NCBI RefSeq assembly: GCF_000760935.2
Contig: NZ_CP049744.1
Span: forward strand, 868,001 to 932,000
Direction of reading: 5' to 3'
Length of the DNA: 64,000 bases
Source: Rhodococcoides fascians A25f
Lineage (GTDB): Bacteria > Actinomycetota > Actinomycetes > Mycobacteriales > Mycobacteriaceae
Position numbers and translations under genes: made by a program. The notes beneath the pieces were generated by a model. That model saw nothing but the letters and a program-made list of their open reading frames with translations. It was not told the DNA's origin and ran no database searches. Below are positions 1 to 9,290 of the stretch, in pieces. Each line of letters opens with the position of its first letter. Position 1 is the first letter of the stretch.

Positions 1-656
<656 letters not shown>

Positions 657-773
657 GACGAAATAGATCCCTCCACCGGCAGGAACGTGCCGGACGATCC
701 GAGTGTGGGGTGACGGCGGGAGCCGACCAGCACATAGTATGGGCCCAATCACAACCAGGAGGAAGGTGGCCGG

Positions 774-2606
774 GTGAGCGGCTCCGTGTCCAGACGAACC
801 GCCCTGCGTGGGCTGGCCGTCGCCGCAGTGGCAGCCGGCGCAGCAGCATTACCCGTGGCATCGACGACCCGTCGAGCACTGGCCGACGACTTCCTCCGTG
901 GGCAGAGTCCTCTCCTCTTCCATTCGCCGCCGCTGACGCCGTTCCGTGACGAACTCCCGCGATTGCCGCTCATCAGCGGTACCGAGGTCACGCTCGACGC
1001 ACACAGCTCCACTCACGCCTTCCATGCCGATCTGCGACCCGGTCCCACGTTCGGCTACGGCCGGTGCGACTACCTCGGGCCCACCATCGAGTCGCAGCAA
1101 GGCCAGCCCTGGACGCTGAAGTACTCGAACACCACCGCCGGTAACCCTCTCGCCGCCGACATCGACACCTCGCTGCACGGCATGAGCGAGATGGATCGCA
1201 CGATGACGCCGACGTCGCTCCACCTGCACGGCAGCATCACCGAGCCGGCGAGCGACGGTCACTCGGAGATGCTGGTGCGCCCGGGCGAGTCGATGACGCA
1301 CAACTTCCCGGGTCTCAACGACGCCGCAGGACTCTGGTACCACGACCACGCCATGTCGATGACGCGCATCAACGTCTATGCAGGCCTGCTCGGCATGAAC
1401 CTCGTCCGAGACCGTTGGGACACCGGCACTTCAGACAACGCCCTCGGACTGCCCTCGGGTGAGTTCGAGCTGCCGCTGGTGCTGCAGGAAAAGATCATGA
1501 ATCCCGACGGCAGCATGAGCATCCGTTCCAACATCACCGTCCCGCAGGGTAAGTGGGAAGGCGGCGGCACCGGCGACGTGGGCGTCGTGAACGGCAAGAT
1601 CTGGCCGACGATGGAAGTCGCCCGCGGCATGTACCGGCTGCGCCTGGTCAACGCCGGGTCGTACAGTGTGTGGAACCTGTTCTTCACCAACAAGTTACGC
1701 TTCTGGGTCATCGGGAACGACGGGGGATTGCTCGACGCCCCGGTGGAAACCACCAGCATCCGCCTTGCGCCTGCTGAACGCGCCGACATCCTCGTCGACT
1801 TCGGCGCCGTCGAAGCAGGGGCGTTGGTCGAGTTGCTCAACGACGAACCGCCACCGGCTCAGGCGGCGTCGCTCGGAGCTGTCCCGATGCCGATGTTCTG
1901 CCAGTTCCGCGTCGCGTCCACGGCGGGGTTCCGGGGCGGTATGCCGTCGTTGCTGCGCGGAGGAAAGGGGCAGCCGGATGTGTTGCCCGCGTTGCCGACC
2001 CCCACCTTTACCCGCACCGTCACCGTGAACCAGCCCTCCAGTGGGCTGAACCTGGACATGACGCTGATGAACCTGAACAACCTGCGGTACTCCGACCCGG
2101 ACATCGAGATGCCGAAGCAGGGCACCGTGGAGATGTGGAACATCGTCAACACGACGGTCGAACCACACCCGATTCACCTGCACCTGGCGCACTTTCGGAC
2201 GCTGGGACGTATTCCGATCGACCTCGCCGCGTACCAACGCGACTTTCCCCGGCCCACGTTCGGCACCAGATGGGCTCCGCCGGTGGAGAAGTTCCTCACC
2301 GGTCCATCGGTGCCGCCGGCTACCTGGGAAGCCGGGTGGAAGGACACCGTCAACACGTACCCGGGCACCGTCACCCAGATCCTCGTCCGATTCCCGACGG
2401 CCGACGAACTCGGGTTCGACCCCGACGCCACCTTCGCGGGACCGGCCGCGCACCACGGCGGTGGCGATATGAGCGGCCACGACATGGGCGGTCATGACAT
2501 GCCGGCTTCGGGTCCGTCCGAATTGCAGGGGTACATGTGGCACTGCCACATGCTCGATCACGAGGACCACGAAATGATGCTGCGGTACCGCACCGTCGCT
2601 CCGTGA
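774..2606 (+). CDS. Tat-exported multicopper oxidase (CotA/CueO-like)
   Basis: Predicted 610-residue secreted copper oxidase that would couple one-electron substrate oxidation to reduction of O2. The N-terminus carries a twin-arginine signal (SRRTALRG, Arg7-Arg8, then an Ala-rich stretch). The copper ligands are all visible: HLHG at 150-153, HDH at 190-192, HPIHLH at 465-470 and HCHMLDH at 590-596, with Met601 ten residues after Cys591 as the likely axial type 1 ligand. A Met/His-rich loop lies at 560-576, just before the last copper motif. Such loops bind Cu(I) in CueO-type oxidases, so copper tolerance is a possible role, but laccase or bilirubin-oxidase-like activity fits too. GTG start 774 follows AGGAGGAAGG (757-766); a possible -10 is TAGTAT at 735-740. 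Confidence 0.93.
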   Translation: MSGSVSRRTALRGLAVAAVAAGAAALPVASTTRRALADDFLRGQSPLLFHSPPLTPFRDELPRLPLISGTEVTLDAHSSTHAFHADLRPGPTFGYGRCDYLGPTIESQQGQPWTLKYSNTTAGNPLAADIDTSLHGMSEMDRTMTPTSLHLHGSITEPASDGHSEMLVRPGESMTHNFPGLNDAAGLWYHDHAMSMTRINVYAGLLGMNLVRDRWDTGTSDNALGLPSGEFELPLVLQEKIMNPDGSMSIRSNITVPQGKWEGGGTGDVGVVNGKIWPTMEVARGMYRLRLVNAGSYSVWNLFFTNKLRFWVIGNDGGLLDAPVETTSIRLAPAERADILVDFGAVEAGALVELLNDEPPPAQAASLGAVPMPMFCQFRVASTAGFRGGMPSLLRGGKGQPDVLPALPTPTFTRTVTVNQPSSGLNLDMTLMNLNNLRYSDPDIEMPKQGTVEMWNIVNTTVEPHPIHLHLAHFRTLGRIPIDLAAYQRDFPRPTFGTRWAPPVEKFLTGPSVPPATWEAGWKDTVNTYPGTVTQILVRFPTADELGFDPDATFAGPAAHHGGGDMSGHDMGGHDMPASGPSELQGYMWHCHMLDHEDHEMMLRYRTVAP

Positions 2607-2741
2607 CGTAGTCAGGGGTCGGTAGCTGGTTGCGTTCACCGTCCGGTCGGCCCACACTGACCGAGCCGCGTAAGGCAATCACCGTGCTCGGTCGAGATTT
2701 CTGCCCATCGGCCGACTGCGACAACGGAACGGACCCCGGCC

Positions 2742-3143
2742 ATGAGCAGCGGAACCAAATCCGACCCGTGGGCTCTCACCACCGCCCCCGGCACCTCGGC
2801 GTACACCATGTACCGCGATCCCGACCACGAGCCGCCTGCCCTCGTATGCCAGGTGGGGTCGACGACACTGCGATACCGCATCGAGGCAATCGAGGATTTG
2901 CACGGCTGGCTCACCGAACGTGCCGACTGGGTACTGCTCGGTGCCGCAGACGAGAAGAAGCCGGCTGCTCCTGACACGGTCGAAGCGTGGGGGCGCTCAG
3001 AGGACAACCCGGTCGGCGGTTGGTACGGGCTCAGGAACGGATACCGCGGCCGGTTCGGGATGTACCTGCCGCCGCTCCTCGAAGAGCTCGGCCTGGCCGA
3101 GCTCACTCACAACGCCCGGAACAACAGCATGCGAGCGTTGTAA
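2742..3143 (+). CDS. Conserved hypothetical protein, 133 aa
   Basis: Small soluble protein with no signal peptide or membrane segment. I do not recognise a catalytic motif. Coding character is good (strong third-position GC) and the ATG at 2742 is the natural start. It resembles short actinobacterial proteins of unknown function (possibly the DUF6855 group, from memory only). Notable segments are a Trp-rich middle (HGWLTERADWVLLGA) and GGWYGLRNGYRGRFGMY near the C-terminus, which reads like a small nucleotide- or ligand-binding fold, though no function should be inferred from that. It stands 136 bp after the multicopper oxidase and 18 bp before the HNH gene, so it may be cotranscribed with the latter. 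Confidence 0.7.
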   Translation: MSSGTKSDPWALTTAPGTSAYTMYRDPDHEPPALVCQVGSTTLRYRIEAIEDLHGWLTERADWVLLGAADEKKPAAPDTVEAWGRSEDNPVGGWYGLRNGYRGRFGMYLPPLLEELGLAELTHNARNNSMRAL

Positions 3144-3161
3144 AGCCGTTGTCGAAAAAGT

Positions 3162-4883
3162 GTGTCGGTGGGTGGGTATAGCTTTCGTGGTGTGAAGACA
3201 TGGGGGGATGTGTTCGAGCTCGCGGACCAGGAATTGGTCTCCGAGCTCGCTGACGTGACCTCCCTCGAAAACGCACTCGCTGCAACCAGATTGACGCTGC
3301 TCGCTGAAATCGACCGACGCGGCTTGGCAATGAAACTCGGTCACTCGTCCGTCACCCGCTGGTACGCCCGATCGGTTCGGATCACCGACGGATCAGCCGC
3401 CCGCCAGAACGCACTGGGGTACTGGCTGCACGATCACCACACCGTGCTCGACGCCCTCGCCGATGGTCGGATCCATGCCGCGCACGCCGCAGCAATCGCC
3501 GAGGGCTACGACGTCGTCCTGCTGGCCGACCCCACCCTCGACGAGCAACGACGCGACGCAATCGTCGCCGAACTCCTCGAGACTGCGATACGCAACACCG
3601 CCGGTCAGGTCACCTCACGTGCGCAAGCACTGGCGCACTCTGCGGCCGACGACGCCCGAGCTCGGCACGAGAAGGACCGACGCGAGCAACAACAACGAGA
3701 GCAGGAAGAGCGGGAGCAGGAGCGTCAAGATCAGGCGGGGCGGAGCGATCATTCAGCGACTCCAAGCGGTAGGCTGCCCGATCCGGAACCGCCTGCACCC
3801 GAGCCGGTTCCGCCGACTCCCGCGCCGGCACCGGTGTCGGAGAACCCGGACCTGAACCGGTTCGATCTTCATCCTCTCGCGAACGGTCGTTATCAATTCG
3901 GTGGCAACGCCGACCGATTGCTGGCCGAGAAGCTGCTCACCGCCCTGTCGGCGTTGACGGCGCCGCGGCCCGGTCCCGGTGGCGAGCGCGATCCACGTAG
4001 CCCGTCGAAGCGGCGAGCCGATGCACTCGATCAGATCCTCGACCGGCACCTGCGCGGCGGTGGCCGCGGGTCGGCGGGCGGGTCGCGGGCGTCGGTGCAC
4101 CTGATCGTTCCACTGCGGGACCTGCTCGCCCACGGCGGCAAAGAGCAACCCGGAAGTACAACAACGGATTCGACGAGAACCGGTGCCGGCTACGACAGGG
4201 TCGGTTCAAGCGTTGATGCAGTGCGTCACGAAGAGGGTGACAGCACCGGTCCCACTGGCGGGCGTTCTGATGGCGCTGCCCGAGGCGATACCGATGCTCG
4301 CGGCGGAGCACCAAACGGTGGTGATGGCGGCGGGCAGAGGTCTGCGCCCGAGCCGGGCGACGCCGATGCTCGCCGCGGAGAAGCAGCCGACGGTAATGGT
4401 GCCGGTGGTGGTGGTGCCGGGCAGAAGTCTGCGCCGGAGCCGGGCGACGCCGACTGGCCGTTCCACCTCGACTGGACCGGCCCGATCAGTCGCTTCCTTA
4501 CCGAACTCCTCACCTGCGACGCCGACCTGACCCCGGTCATCGTCGACGACCACGGCGTCCCGCTCGCGCTCGGACGCACCACCAGACTCGCCAGCGACGA
4601 CCAACGCATCGCCCTGACCATCCGCGATACCTGCTGCGTGATGTGTGGCCGCCCCGCGCAGTGGTGCCAGGCCCACCACGTGAAGTTCTGGGAAGACGGC
4701 GGCGTAACCGATCTGAACAACCTCGCGTTGGTCTGCGGGGAATGCCACCGCCTCGTCCACCACGGCGACTGGCAACTGATCATGGGCGAGGACGGACACC
4801 CGTATGTCATCCCACCCGAATCCGTCGACCCCCGAAGACAACCCATCCCCACCTACCACCGACGAAAACGACGCGCAGCCTGA
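3162..4883 (+). CDS. 13E12 repeat family protein: DUF222 domain plus C-terminal HNH endonuclease domain
   Basis: 573 residues. The N-terminal third (about 10-160) is an Ala/Leu-rich helical DUF222 region. It is followed by a charged Glu/Gln/Arg linker (about 165-195) and a low-complexity Gly/Asp/Pro region (about 325-425). A compact HNH nuclease follows at about 480-545: CCVMCGRPAQWCQAHH, then a Cys pair in CGECHRLVHHGDW. This architecture is the actinobacterial 13E12/REP13E12 family, present in many copies in mycobacteria and rhodococci and often used as a phage or element insertion target; the cellular role is unknown. GTG 3162 is taken as start, but GTG 3192 (VKTWGDVFE) is equally possible. 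The internal DNA repeat at 4290-4447 expands the linker. Confidence 0.88.
   Translation: MSVGGYSFRGVKTWGDVFELADQELVSELADVTSLENALAATRLTLLAEIDRRGLAMKLGHSSVTRWYARSVRITDGSAARQNALGYWLHDHHTVLDALADGRIHAAHAAAIAEGYDVVLLADPTLDEQRRDAIVAELLETAIRNTAGQVTSRAQALAHSAADDARARHEKDRREQQQREQEEREQERQDQAGRSDHSATPSGRLPDPEPPAPEPVPPTPAPAPVSENPDLNRFDLHPLANGRYQFGGNADRLLAEKLLTALSALTAPRPGPGGERDPRSPSKRRADALDQILDRHLRGGGRGSAGGSRASVHLIVPLRDLLAHGGKEQPGSTTTDSTRTGAGYDRVGSSVDAVRHEEGDSTGPTGGRSDGAARGDTDARGGAPNGGDGGGQRSAPEPGDADARRGEAADGNGAGGGGAGQKSAPEPGDADWPFHLDWTGPISRFLTELLTCDADLTPVIVDDHGVPLALGRTTRLASDDQRIALTIRDTCCVMCGRPAQWCQAHHVKFWEDGGVTDLNNLALVCGECHRLVHHGDWQLIMGEDGHPYVIPPESVDPRRQPIPTYHRRKRRAA
4290..4447 (+). repeat. Imperfect tandem duplication inside the HNH gene linker
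   Basis: Two imperfect copies lie head to tail. Each begins with a CCGATGCTCGC-type segment and ends in GAGCCGGGCG. In the protein this gives two copies of SAPEPGDAD. The second copy is longer because of a GGT/GTG-rich expansion. The reading frame is kept, so this looks like in-frame slippage in a disordered linker. Confidence 0.7.
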
Positions 4884-5237
4884 TTACACCGGACGCTCCA
4901 CTCGACCGCCCAAGCAATTCCCATGCGAGCCCTGCGCCGGCCGTGCGGCCATCGGCCTGGGCTTCGTCGTGCGGCCTCCCCGTGAGCACGGTGCTGTCGA
5001 TGAGCACGGACGGGCCAGGAATCGCTTGTGCCCAAGGTTCTCTCGCTCACCCGAGCGTCATCGCCGGGCTGTCGTCCGCGGGGCACGACCGGCATGCATG
5101 GTCACTCGGGCCAACGCCGCGTCGACCAGAGAACTGAGCACCTCGCCAATCGGTGGCCGCTCACGGGACTAGGTCCCCCGCCGCCCCAGCGGTGGACAGT
5201 CCGTCGTATACCCGTCGCTCACGGGTCGACAACCGAC
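4884..5237. other. Intergenic stretch without a convincing gene
   Basis: About 350 bp between the HNH gene and the convergent deacetylase gene. Short open frames exist on both strands, but none has a good start, ribosome site or recognisable domain. The minus-strand frame near 4990-4890 (containing VLIDSTVLTG) is interrupted and could be the remnant of a decayed gene. I see no clear terminator hairpin. Confidence 0.5.
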
Positions 5238-6122
5238 CTAGGGCGGAGGTACCAGCCCTCGATAGTGCGCCGCGATGTCGCCGGGAGTGGTGAACCAGAC
5301 GCCGTCACCGTTGGCGGTCATATGCCTCAGAGCCGAGCGGAACCGTCGAAGTCTGTAGGGCTGTCCGGTGAGAAATGTGTGCAGGGAGATCGCCAGCACC
5401 ACGGGTTGGTGCGTCGAGTTCTCCTTCAGCTCGTCGAAGCTGTCGATGATGTTGTGCTCGAACGCTTCTGCGGTCTGGTGGTGGTGCACGAACATCGGCA
5501 GATCGTTGACCTCGTGCGGATACGGGATGCTCAGCAACGGGCCGCCGCGGGTCTTCAGCCACACCGGCTGATCGTCGATCGGCCAATCCAAGGTGTACGC
5601 GTAACCGCGTTCGGCGAGCAGGTCCTCGGTCACGCGGCTGGGATTGGCCCCGGGGCTCATCCATCCGCGAGGCGGCGAGCCTTCGTGACGCTCGATAGCG
5701 GTCGTCACCTCGTCTATCGAGCGGCGCTCGGAGTCCTCGGCCAGCTCGTTCGGTTGGACGGCATTGGTTCGGCCGTGCGCGACGACTTCCGCGCCGAGCC
5801 CACGGAAGGCGTCGACCAGCTGTGGGGCATGCTCGTACACCTCGGTGTTCACGAGGAGAGTCGGGCGAACTCCGCTCTGCTGCAACGTCTCTGCGATCCG
5901 AAAACCACCCACGCGGTTCCCGTACTCACGCCAGCCCCAGTTGTAGGTGTTGGGCTGATCCATCGCGGGCGTGTATCCGAGTCCGGGTTCGCCGTCGTCG
6001 TAGGGAAAGTGTTCGCAGTTGACGGCGATGTACACGGCGAGGCGCGCGCCACCCGGCCACTCGAATTGTGGCCGATCGACGATGGGGGAGTAGTCGAAGC
6101 GTCCGTGGGAGGCGAGAGGCAT
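5238..6122 (-). CDS. Polysaccharide deacetylase family protein (PuuE/allantoinase-like NodB fold)
   Basis: 294 residues from ATG 6122 (MPLASHGRFDYSP). A longer reading from TTG 6155 is possible but less likely, because this family begins close to the RFDYSPI segment. Features typical of the cytosolic deacetylase group related to PuuE allantoinase are PQFEWPGGARLAVYIAVNCE near the start, NRVGGFRIAETL, the VAHGRTNAVQ segment, RGWMSPGANPS, and the C-terminal VLAISLHTFLTGQPYR. No signal peptide is visible, so action on a small cytosolic amide or ureide is more likely than on cell-wall polysaccharide. It lies 54 bp downstream of the CGNR regulator gene on the same strand and may be cotranscribed with it. 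Confidence 0.85.
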   Translation of the reverse strand: MPLASHGRFDYSPIVDRPQFEWPGGARLAVYIAVNCEHFPYDDGEPGLGYTPAMDQPNTYNWGWREYGNRVGGFRIAETLQQSGVRPTLLVNTEVYEHAPQLVDAFRGLGAEVVAHGRTNAVQPNELAEDSERRSIDEVTTAIERHEGSPPRGWMSPGANPSRVTEDLLAERGYAYTLDWPIDDQPVWLKTRGGPLLSIPYPHEVNDLPMFVHHHQTAEAFEHNIIDSFDELKENSTHQPVVLAISLHTFLTGQPYRLRRFRSALRHMTANGDGVWFTTPGDIAAHYRGLVPPP

Positions 6123-6176
6123 AGCGGCAGAATTGCCCGCGGCTCGTCGGCGCAAACTGCTGCACGGTCGATCGAC

Positions 6177-6743
6177 TCACACGGAATTACGACGCTGATT
6201 GGCAACGAACCGCGCCTTCTTCTGACGATTTCCGCACGTGTTCATGTCGCACCACTTGCGGCTACGGCTCTGGCTGGTGTCGAAGAACGCGGCTCGGCAG
6301 GTGGGCGATGCGCACAGCGCCAACTTTCCGTCCCGCTCGCCGGCGATGATGCTGATGGCGTCGGCAGCGATGACCCCCAGGGCGTCCTCGACTGCCGACT
6401 CCGAGTTCAACGTCCATCGGCTTGTGCCCTCTGACGTCAAGACCGCCGACGCGTTGCCCCGAACGCTGTGGTCGTTGACGACCTGGATGGCCGACGCGGG
6501 CAGGGCCTCGTGGACCGCTGCTGCCGTCGCGGCGAGGTGTATCGCTTCTCGCAGTTCCAGAGCCAGGTCCAGTTGGGCCGCGGTGCAGTTGTCCACGGAG
6601 AGCCCGTTCAGTGCCAACCAGTCGACGAACCGGTGCGGCACCGGGATTCGTTCCAGCGGGTCGCCGCGTCGCTCGGTCAGTGTCCCGGTGAACGCGGTGG
6701 ACAGCACGCTGCCGGGGCGGAAGTCGGGAAACTCTGCAGCCAT
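6177..6743 (-). CDS. CGNR zinc-finger / ABATE-domain putative transcriptional regulator
   Basis: 188 residues from ATG 6743. The N-terminal part (about 1-115) fits the ABATE domain. The last 45 residues form the CGNR zinc finger: CASPTCRAAFF, then RKWCDMNTCGNRQKKARF, with the diagnostic Cys-Gly-Asn-Arg. Proteins of this group are thought to be DNA-binding regulators, often beside detoxification enzymes. A GTG at 6776 would add 11 residues but would place the palindrome at 6747-6763 inside the gene; the ATG just downstream of the palindrome is preferred. It is divergent from the epoxide hydrolase gene, and matching palindromes lie next to both starts, which suggests that it controls itself and the hydrolase. 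Confidence 0.86.
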   Translation of the reverse strand: MAAEFPDFRPGSVLSTAFTGTLTERRGDPLERIPVPHRFVDWLALNGLSVDNCTAAQLDLALELREAIHLAATAAAVHEALPASAIQVVNDHSVRGNASAVLTSEGTSRWTLNSESAVEDALGVIAADAISIIAGERDGKLALCASPTCRAAFFDTSQSRSRKWCDMNTCGNRQKKARFVANQRRNSV

Positions 6744-6746
6744 AGG

Positions 6747-6805
6747 AACCAGCTTAGCCGGTTGCGCAGAGGTCACCTGGAGATGTAGAACTGGCTAAGC
6801 CGGTT
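6747..6805. promoter_or_regulatory. Paired palindromic operators between the CGNR regulator and epoxide hydrolase genes
   Basis: AACCAGCTTAGCCGGTT at 6747-6763 and AACTGGCTAAGCCGGTT at 6789-6805 are two versions of one 17-bp palindrome, AACYGGCTWAGCCRGTT. Their centres are 42 bp apart, close to four helical turns, so a dimeric regulator would bind the same DNA face twice. The first abuts the CGNR start codon; the second lies just upstream of the hydrolase ribosome site (AAGGAG, about 6812-6817). Confidence 0.75.
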
Positions 6806-6822
6806 CCAATCAAGGAGACCCC

Positions 6823-7995
6823 ATGACGACACTCAACTCCACGCAGGTGCATGCATTCGAGTTCCGGGCGTCCGACGCGGACCTCGACGATCTACGTGCG
6901 CGATTGAAGGCTGCACGCCTTCCGGACGCGGAGACGGTGTCGTCCGGCACGGGCCGATGGGAACAAGGCGTCCCTCTGGCCGACCTCGTCGAGACCGTCG
7001 ACTATTGGCACACCGACTACGACTGGCGATCGTTCGAGGAACGACTCGATCGAGTCGGCCAGTGGCGCACGACGATCGACGGCGTCGGCATTCACTTCTT
7101 GCACCGACGATCGGCACGCGCGGATGCCACCCCACTGATCATGACCCATGGCTGGCCGGGCAGTTGCGTCGAATTCGTCGACATCGTAAACGAGTTGGCA
7201 GATCCCCGAGATGCCAAGGCACCGGCGTTCCACGTGGTGATCCCGTCTCTGCCCGGCTTCGGTTGCAGCGACAAGCCGACTGCCACCGGGTGGGGAACCG
7301 AGAAGATCGCGTCCGCGTGGGTCGAGTTGATGCACAGGCTGGGCTACGACCGGTTTCTCGCCCACGGTGGCGATTGGGGAGGCGTGATCACCACGATCCT
7401 CGGTGGCCGGTTTCCGGAGCATGTCATCGGAATCCACACAACTCTCGCGCAACCGCCACCGGGGATGCCGACAGAAGCGCTCACTCCCGACGAGCGCCGT
7501 TGGACCGAGGACTCCGAAAATTTCCGGCGGCACCACTGTGCGTACGCGAAGCAGCAGGCGACCCGGCCGCAAACGATCGGATACTCACTCGTCGACTCCC
7601 CGGTCGGGTTGCTCGCGTGGATCCTCGATAAATTCGCGGAGTGGACGGATACCGAGGACAGCCCGTTCGAGGTGATCTCCAGGGGCCGACTGCTGGACAA
7701 CGTAACCCTGTACTGGCTCACGCGCTCCGGAGCGTCGTCGGCTCGGATCTACTACGAAAGCCACAACTCCCTCGATCCGGACCTGCGGGTCGACGTTCCT
7801 GCGGCGATCACCACGTATCCGCGCGATATCGAGAAGAATCCTCGGCCGTGGGCTCAGTACCGATTTCGGCAGATCGTCCGATGGAGGACTCCCGAGAATG
7901 GGGGACACTTTCCTTCGCTGGAAGATCCCACCTACTTCGTCAGGGATCTGCAAGAGGGCTTCGCGGCCGTACTCTCGGCTGCGGGTATTCGATGA
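6823..7995 (+). CDS. Epoxide hydrolase with N-terminal EHN domain (alpha/beta hydrolase)
   Basis: 390 residues. The first 105 or so match the epoxide-hydrolase N-terminal lid domain (FEFRASDADLDDLRARL, WRSFEERLDRVGQWRTTIDG). The alpha/beta hydrolase core follows with the oxyanion motif HGWPGS (109-114), nucleophile Asp184 in HGGDWGG and catalytic His362 in NGGHFPSLE. The family opens epoxides to vicinal diols using water. Members of this EHN group act on aromatic or juvenile-hormone-like epoxides, but the substrate here is unknown. ATG 6823 follows AAGGAG. It is probably controlled by the divergent CGNR protein through the palindrome at 6789-6805. Confidence 0.92.
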   Translation: MTTLNSTQVHAFEFRASDADLDDLRARLKAARLPDAETVSSGTGRWEQGVPLADLVETVDYWHTDYDWRSFEERLDRVGQWRTTIDGVGIHFLHRRSARADATPLIMTHGWPGSCVEFVDIVNELADPRDAKAPAFHVVIPSLPGFGCSDKPTATGWGTEKIASAWVELMHRLGYDRFLAHGGDWGGVITTILGGRFPEHVIGIHTTLAQPPPGMPTEALTPDERRWTEDSENFRRHHCAYAKQQATRPQTIGYSLVDSPVGLLAWILDKFAEWTDTEDSPFEVISRGRLLDNVTLYWLTRSGASSARIYYESHNSLDPDLRVDVPAAITTYPRDIEKNPRPWAQYRFRQIVRWRTPENGGHFPSLEDPTYFVRDLQEGFAAVLSAAGIR

Positions 7996-8037
7996 AACAA
8001 GTTACCGAGCAATGATATTCGGCAGTAGCCGAGCGCG

Positions 8038-8349
8038 TCAGGGTAGTCGCCGCGCCTGTGCTCGGGCGTAGTCCTCGGGGTGGTTCTTCTTCTGATTCGC
8101 TCGGACGGGGTAGAGCAGCAGCAAGAAGGCGAAGAAGCACACGGCACGGATGATCACCCACACGAACCACACCGGCCACACGATGAGCAGCCCCAGCTGA
8201 AGTATCTGTTTCAGCACCACGGGTGTGCCGTTCGCCAGCGCCACCCAGCGCAGTGGATTCAGCTTGCGGAGAAAGCGTTTGGGCTCCGAATACGGCTCGT
8301 CGGGTCCGATGCTCAATGGCGAGACAGTGCTCGGCGGTGCTGTAGACAT
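8038..8349 (-). CDS. Small hydrophobic membrane protein, unknown function
   Basis: 103 residues from ATG 8349 (MSTAPPSTVSPL). The N-terminal half is Pro/Ser/Lys-rich and soluble. About residues 48-82 form one long, or two closely spaced, membrane segments rich in Leu, Trp, Val and Phe (ILQLGLLIVWPVWFVWVII). A basic tail ends the protein. I recognise no family. It lies downstream of the LpqN-type lipoprotein gene but is separated from it by a strong hairpin (8365-8398), so it probably relies on readthrough or its own promoter. It converges on the epoxide hydrolase gene, with 42 bp between the ends. Confidence 0.65.
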   Translation of the reverse strand: MSTAPPSTVSPLSIGPDEPYSEPKRFLRKLNPLRWVALANGTPVVLKQILQLGLLIVWPVWFVWVIIRAVCFFAFLLLLYPVRANQKKNHPEDYARAQARRLP

Positions 8350-8364
8350 TGGCAAACCTGTCTC

Positions 8365-8398
8365 ACGGTGATCGGAGCGTCCCAGCTCCGATCACCGT
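8365..8398 (-). terminator. Perfect 14-bp hairpin after the LpqN-type gene
   Basis: Arms 8365-8378 and 8385-8398 are perfectly complementary, with a 6-nt loop. It starts 14 nt downstream of the lipoprotein stop codon. There is no T-tract, which is common for actinobacterial terminators. Confidence 0.7.
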
Positions 8399-8411
8399 GC
8401 TCGGCAACGAA

Positions 8412-9137
8412 TTACGGGGTGATGACGGTCTGGTCGTCCACCTGGGTGGTGGCGTCGACCAGTAGGTCGAACTGATCGACGCTGCCGTCGACGTTGATCT
8501 GCAGGATGTAGTAGCCGTCCTGCCCGGTGATGATCGCGGTCTTCTGCGCCGACACCAGCTCGGCCCCTGTCTCGTCGACGTAGGTTCCGGCGATCTGGTA
8601 CGCCGGGAAGCCCGACAACGTCGACACGGCACCTTCCCCGGATGGAGTGAACTGGGGAAGGTTCATCAATTCGCCTGGGGCATAGTCGATGATGGCCTGG
8701 GGATCGACGTCGCCTTCGAGCTTGGAGACGATCGCGATCATGCTCGGGGTGCGTTCGTCGGCGGCGACCTCCGGGTAGATGATCGCACCGTAGGCCCACT
8801 CGGGGGTCTGTTCGGCCGCGTCCACCCAGCCTTCCGGGATGGCGAGGTTGATGGTGGGCGCGGTGGGATCGTCACGGGTGACGGGGATTTCGGTCAGGCC
8901 CGCTTCGACGATGTAGTCGGCGATGGTGGGGTTGGGGCCGGCGGGGGCTTCGGTGGTGGTGGCGGGCGCCAGCTTCTTGACCGTCGTGGTCGCGGCTGCC
9001 TCCGTCGTCGTGGTTGCGGCTGCCGAGGTCGTGGCCGTTGCCGTGTCGGAGCTACTGCTGCATCCGGCGGCGGTGATCCCGAGTATCACCACGGCAGCAC
9101 ATGCGGCCCCACGAACGCCAATATTAGAGAGTGTCAT
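8412..9137 (-). CDS. LpqN/LpqT-type lipoprotein
   Basis: 241 residues. A short basic N-terminus and hydrophobic core end in the lipobox ITAAGC, so it should be lipid-anchored on the outer face of the membrane. A Thr/Ala/Ser linker (about 28-65) leads into a folded domain of about 170 residues (TIADYIVEAG, NLAIPEGW, YPEVAADERTPSMIAIVSKL, GFPAYQIAGTY). These segments are typical of the mycobacterial LpqN/LpqT family, whose exact role in free-living actinomycetes is unclear. ATG 9137 follows AAAGAGGA at a good distance. It is divergent from the metallopeptidase-like lipoprotein gene, and the two share a regulatory region with a large inverted repeat. Confidence 0.85.
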   Translation of the reverse strand: MTLSNIGVRGAACAAVVILGITAAGCSSSSDTATATTSAAATTTTEAAATTTVKKLAPATTTEAPAGPNPTIADYIVEAGLTEIPVTRDDPTAPTINLAIPEGWVDAAEQTPEWAYGAIIYPEVAADERTPSMIAIVSKLEGDVDPQAIIDYAPGELMNLPQFTPSGEGAVSTLSGFPAYQIAGTYVDETGAELVSAQKTAIITGQDGYYILQINVDGSVDQFDLLVDATTQVDDQTVITP

Positions 9138-9217
9138 CGGTCCTCTTTCGTTCGTTCGGATACAGCATTCAGGTCGCTACAGCAGGGATCGAACCGACCG
9201 GATCGTAGAACCGTGAC

Positions 9218-9266
9218 ATTGGAAATGGATTGGAAAGTGGGGCGCACCTTCCAATCGATTTCCAAT
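9218..9266. promoter_or_regulatory. Large inverted repeat built of TTGGAAA elements between divergent lipoprotein genes
   Basis: Arms 9218-9239 and 9245-9266 are complementary over 22 bp with two mismatches and a 5-nt spacer. Each arm holds two copies of ATTGGAA about 12 bp apart, giving four half-sites in all. It lies 25 bp upstream of the ATG at 9291 and 80 bp upstream of the LpqN-type gene, so it could be an operator for one or both genes or a 5' leader hairpin. Confidence 0.65.
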
Positions 9267-9290
9267 CCTCGCTGGTTAGCGTCTGCAGCC

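Noticed and set aside
4884..5237. Insertion sequence remnant
   Set aside because: A short minus-strand frame with VLIDSTV looked suggestive, but no terminal repeats, DDE motif or longer similarity could be recognised.
5028..6434. 468-codon plus-strand frame across the deacetylase and CGNR genes
   Set aside because: It runs antisense through two supported genes and their gap; no domain or ribosome site.
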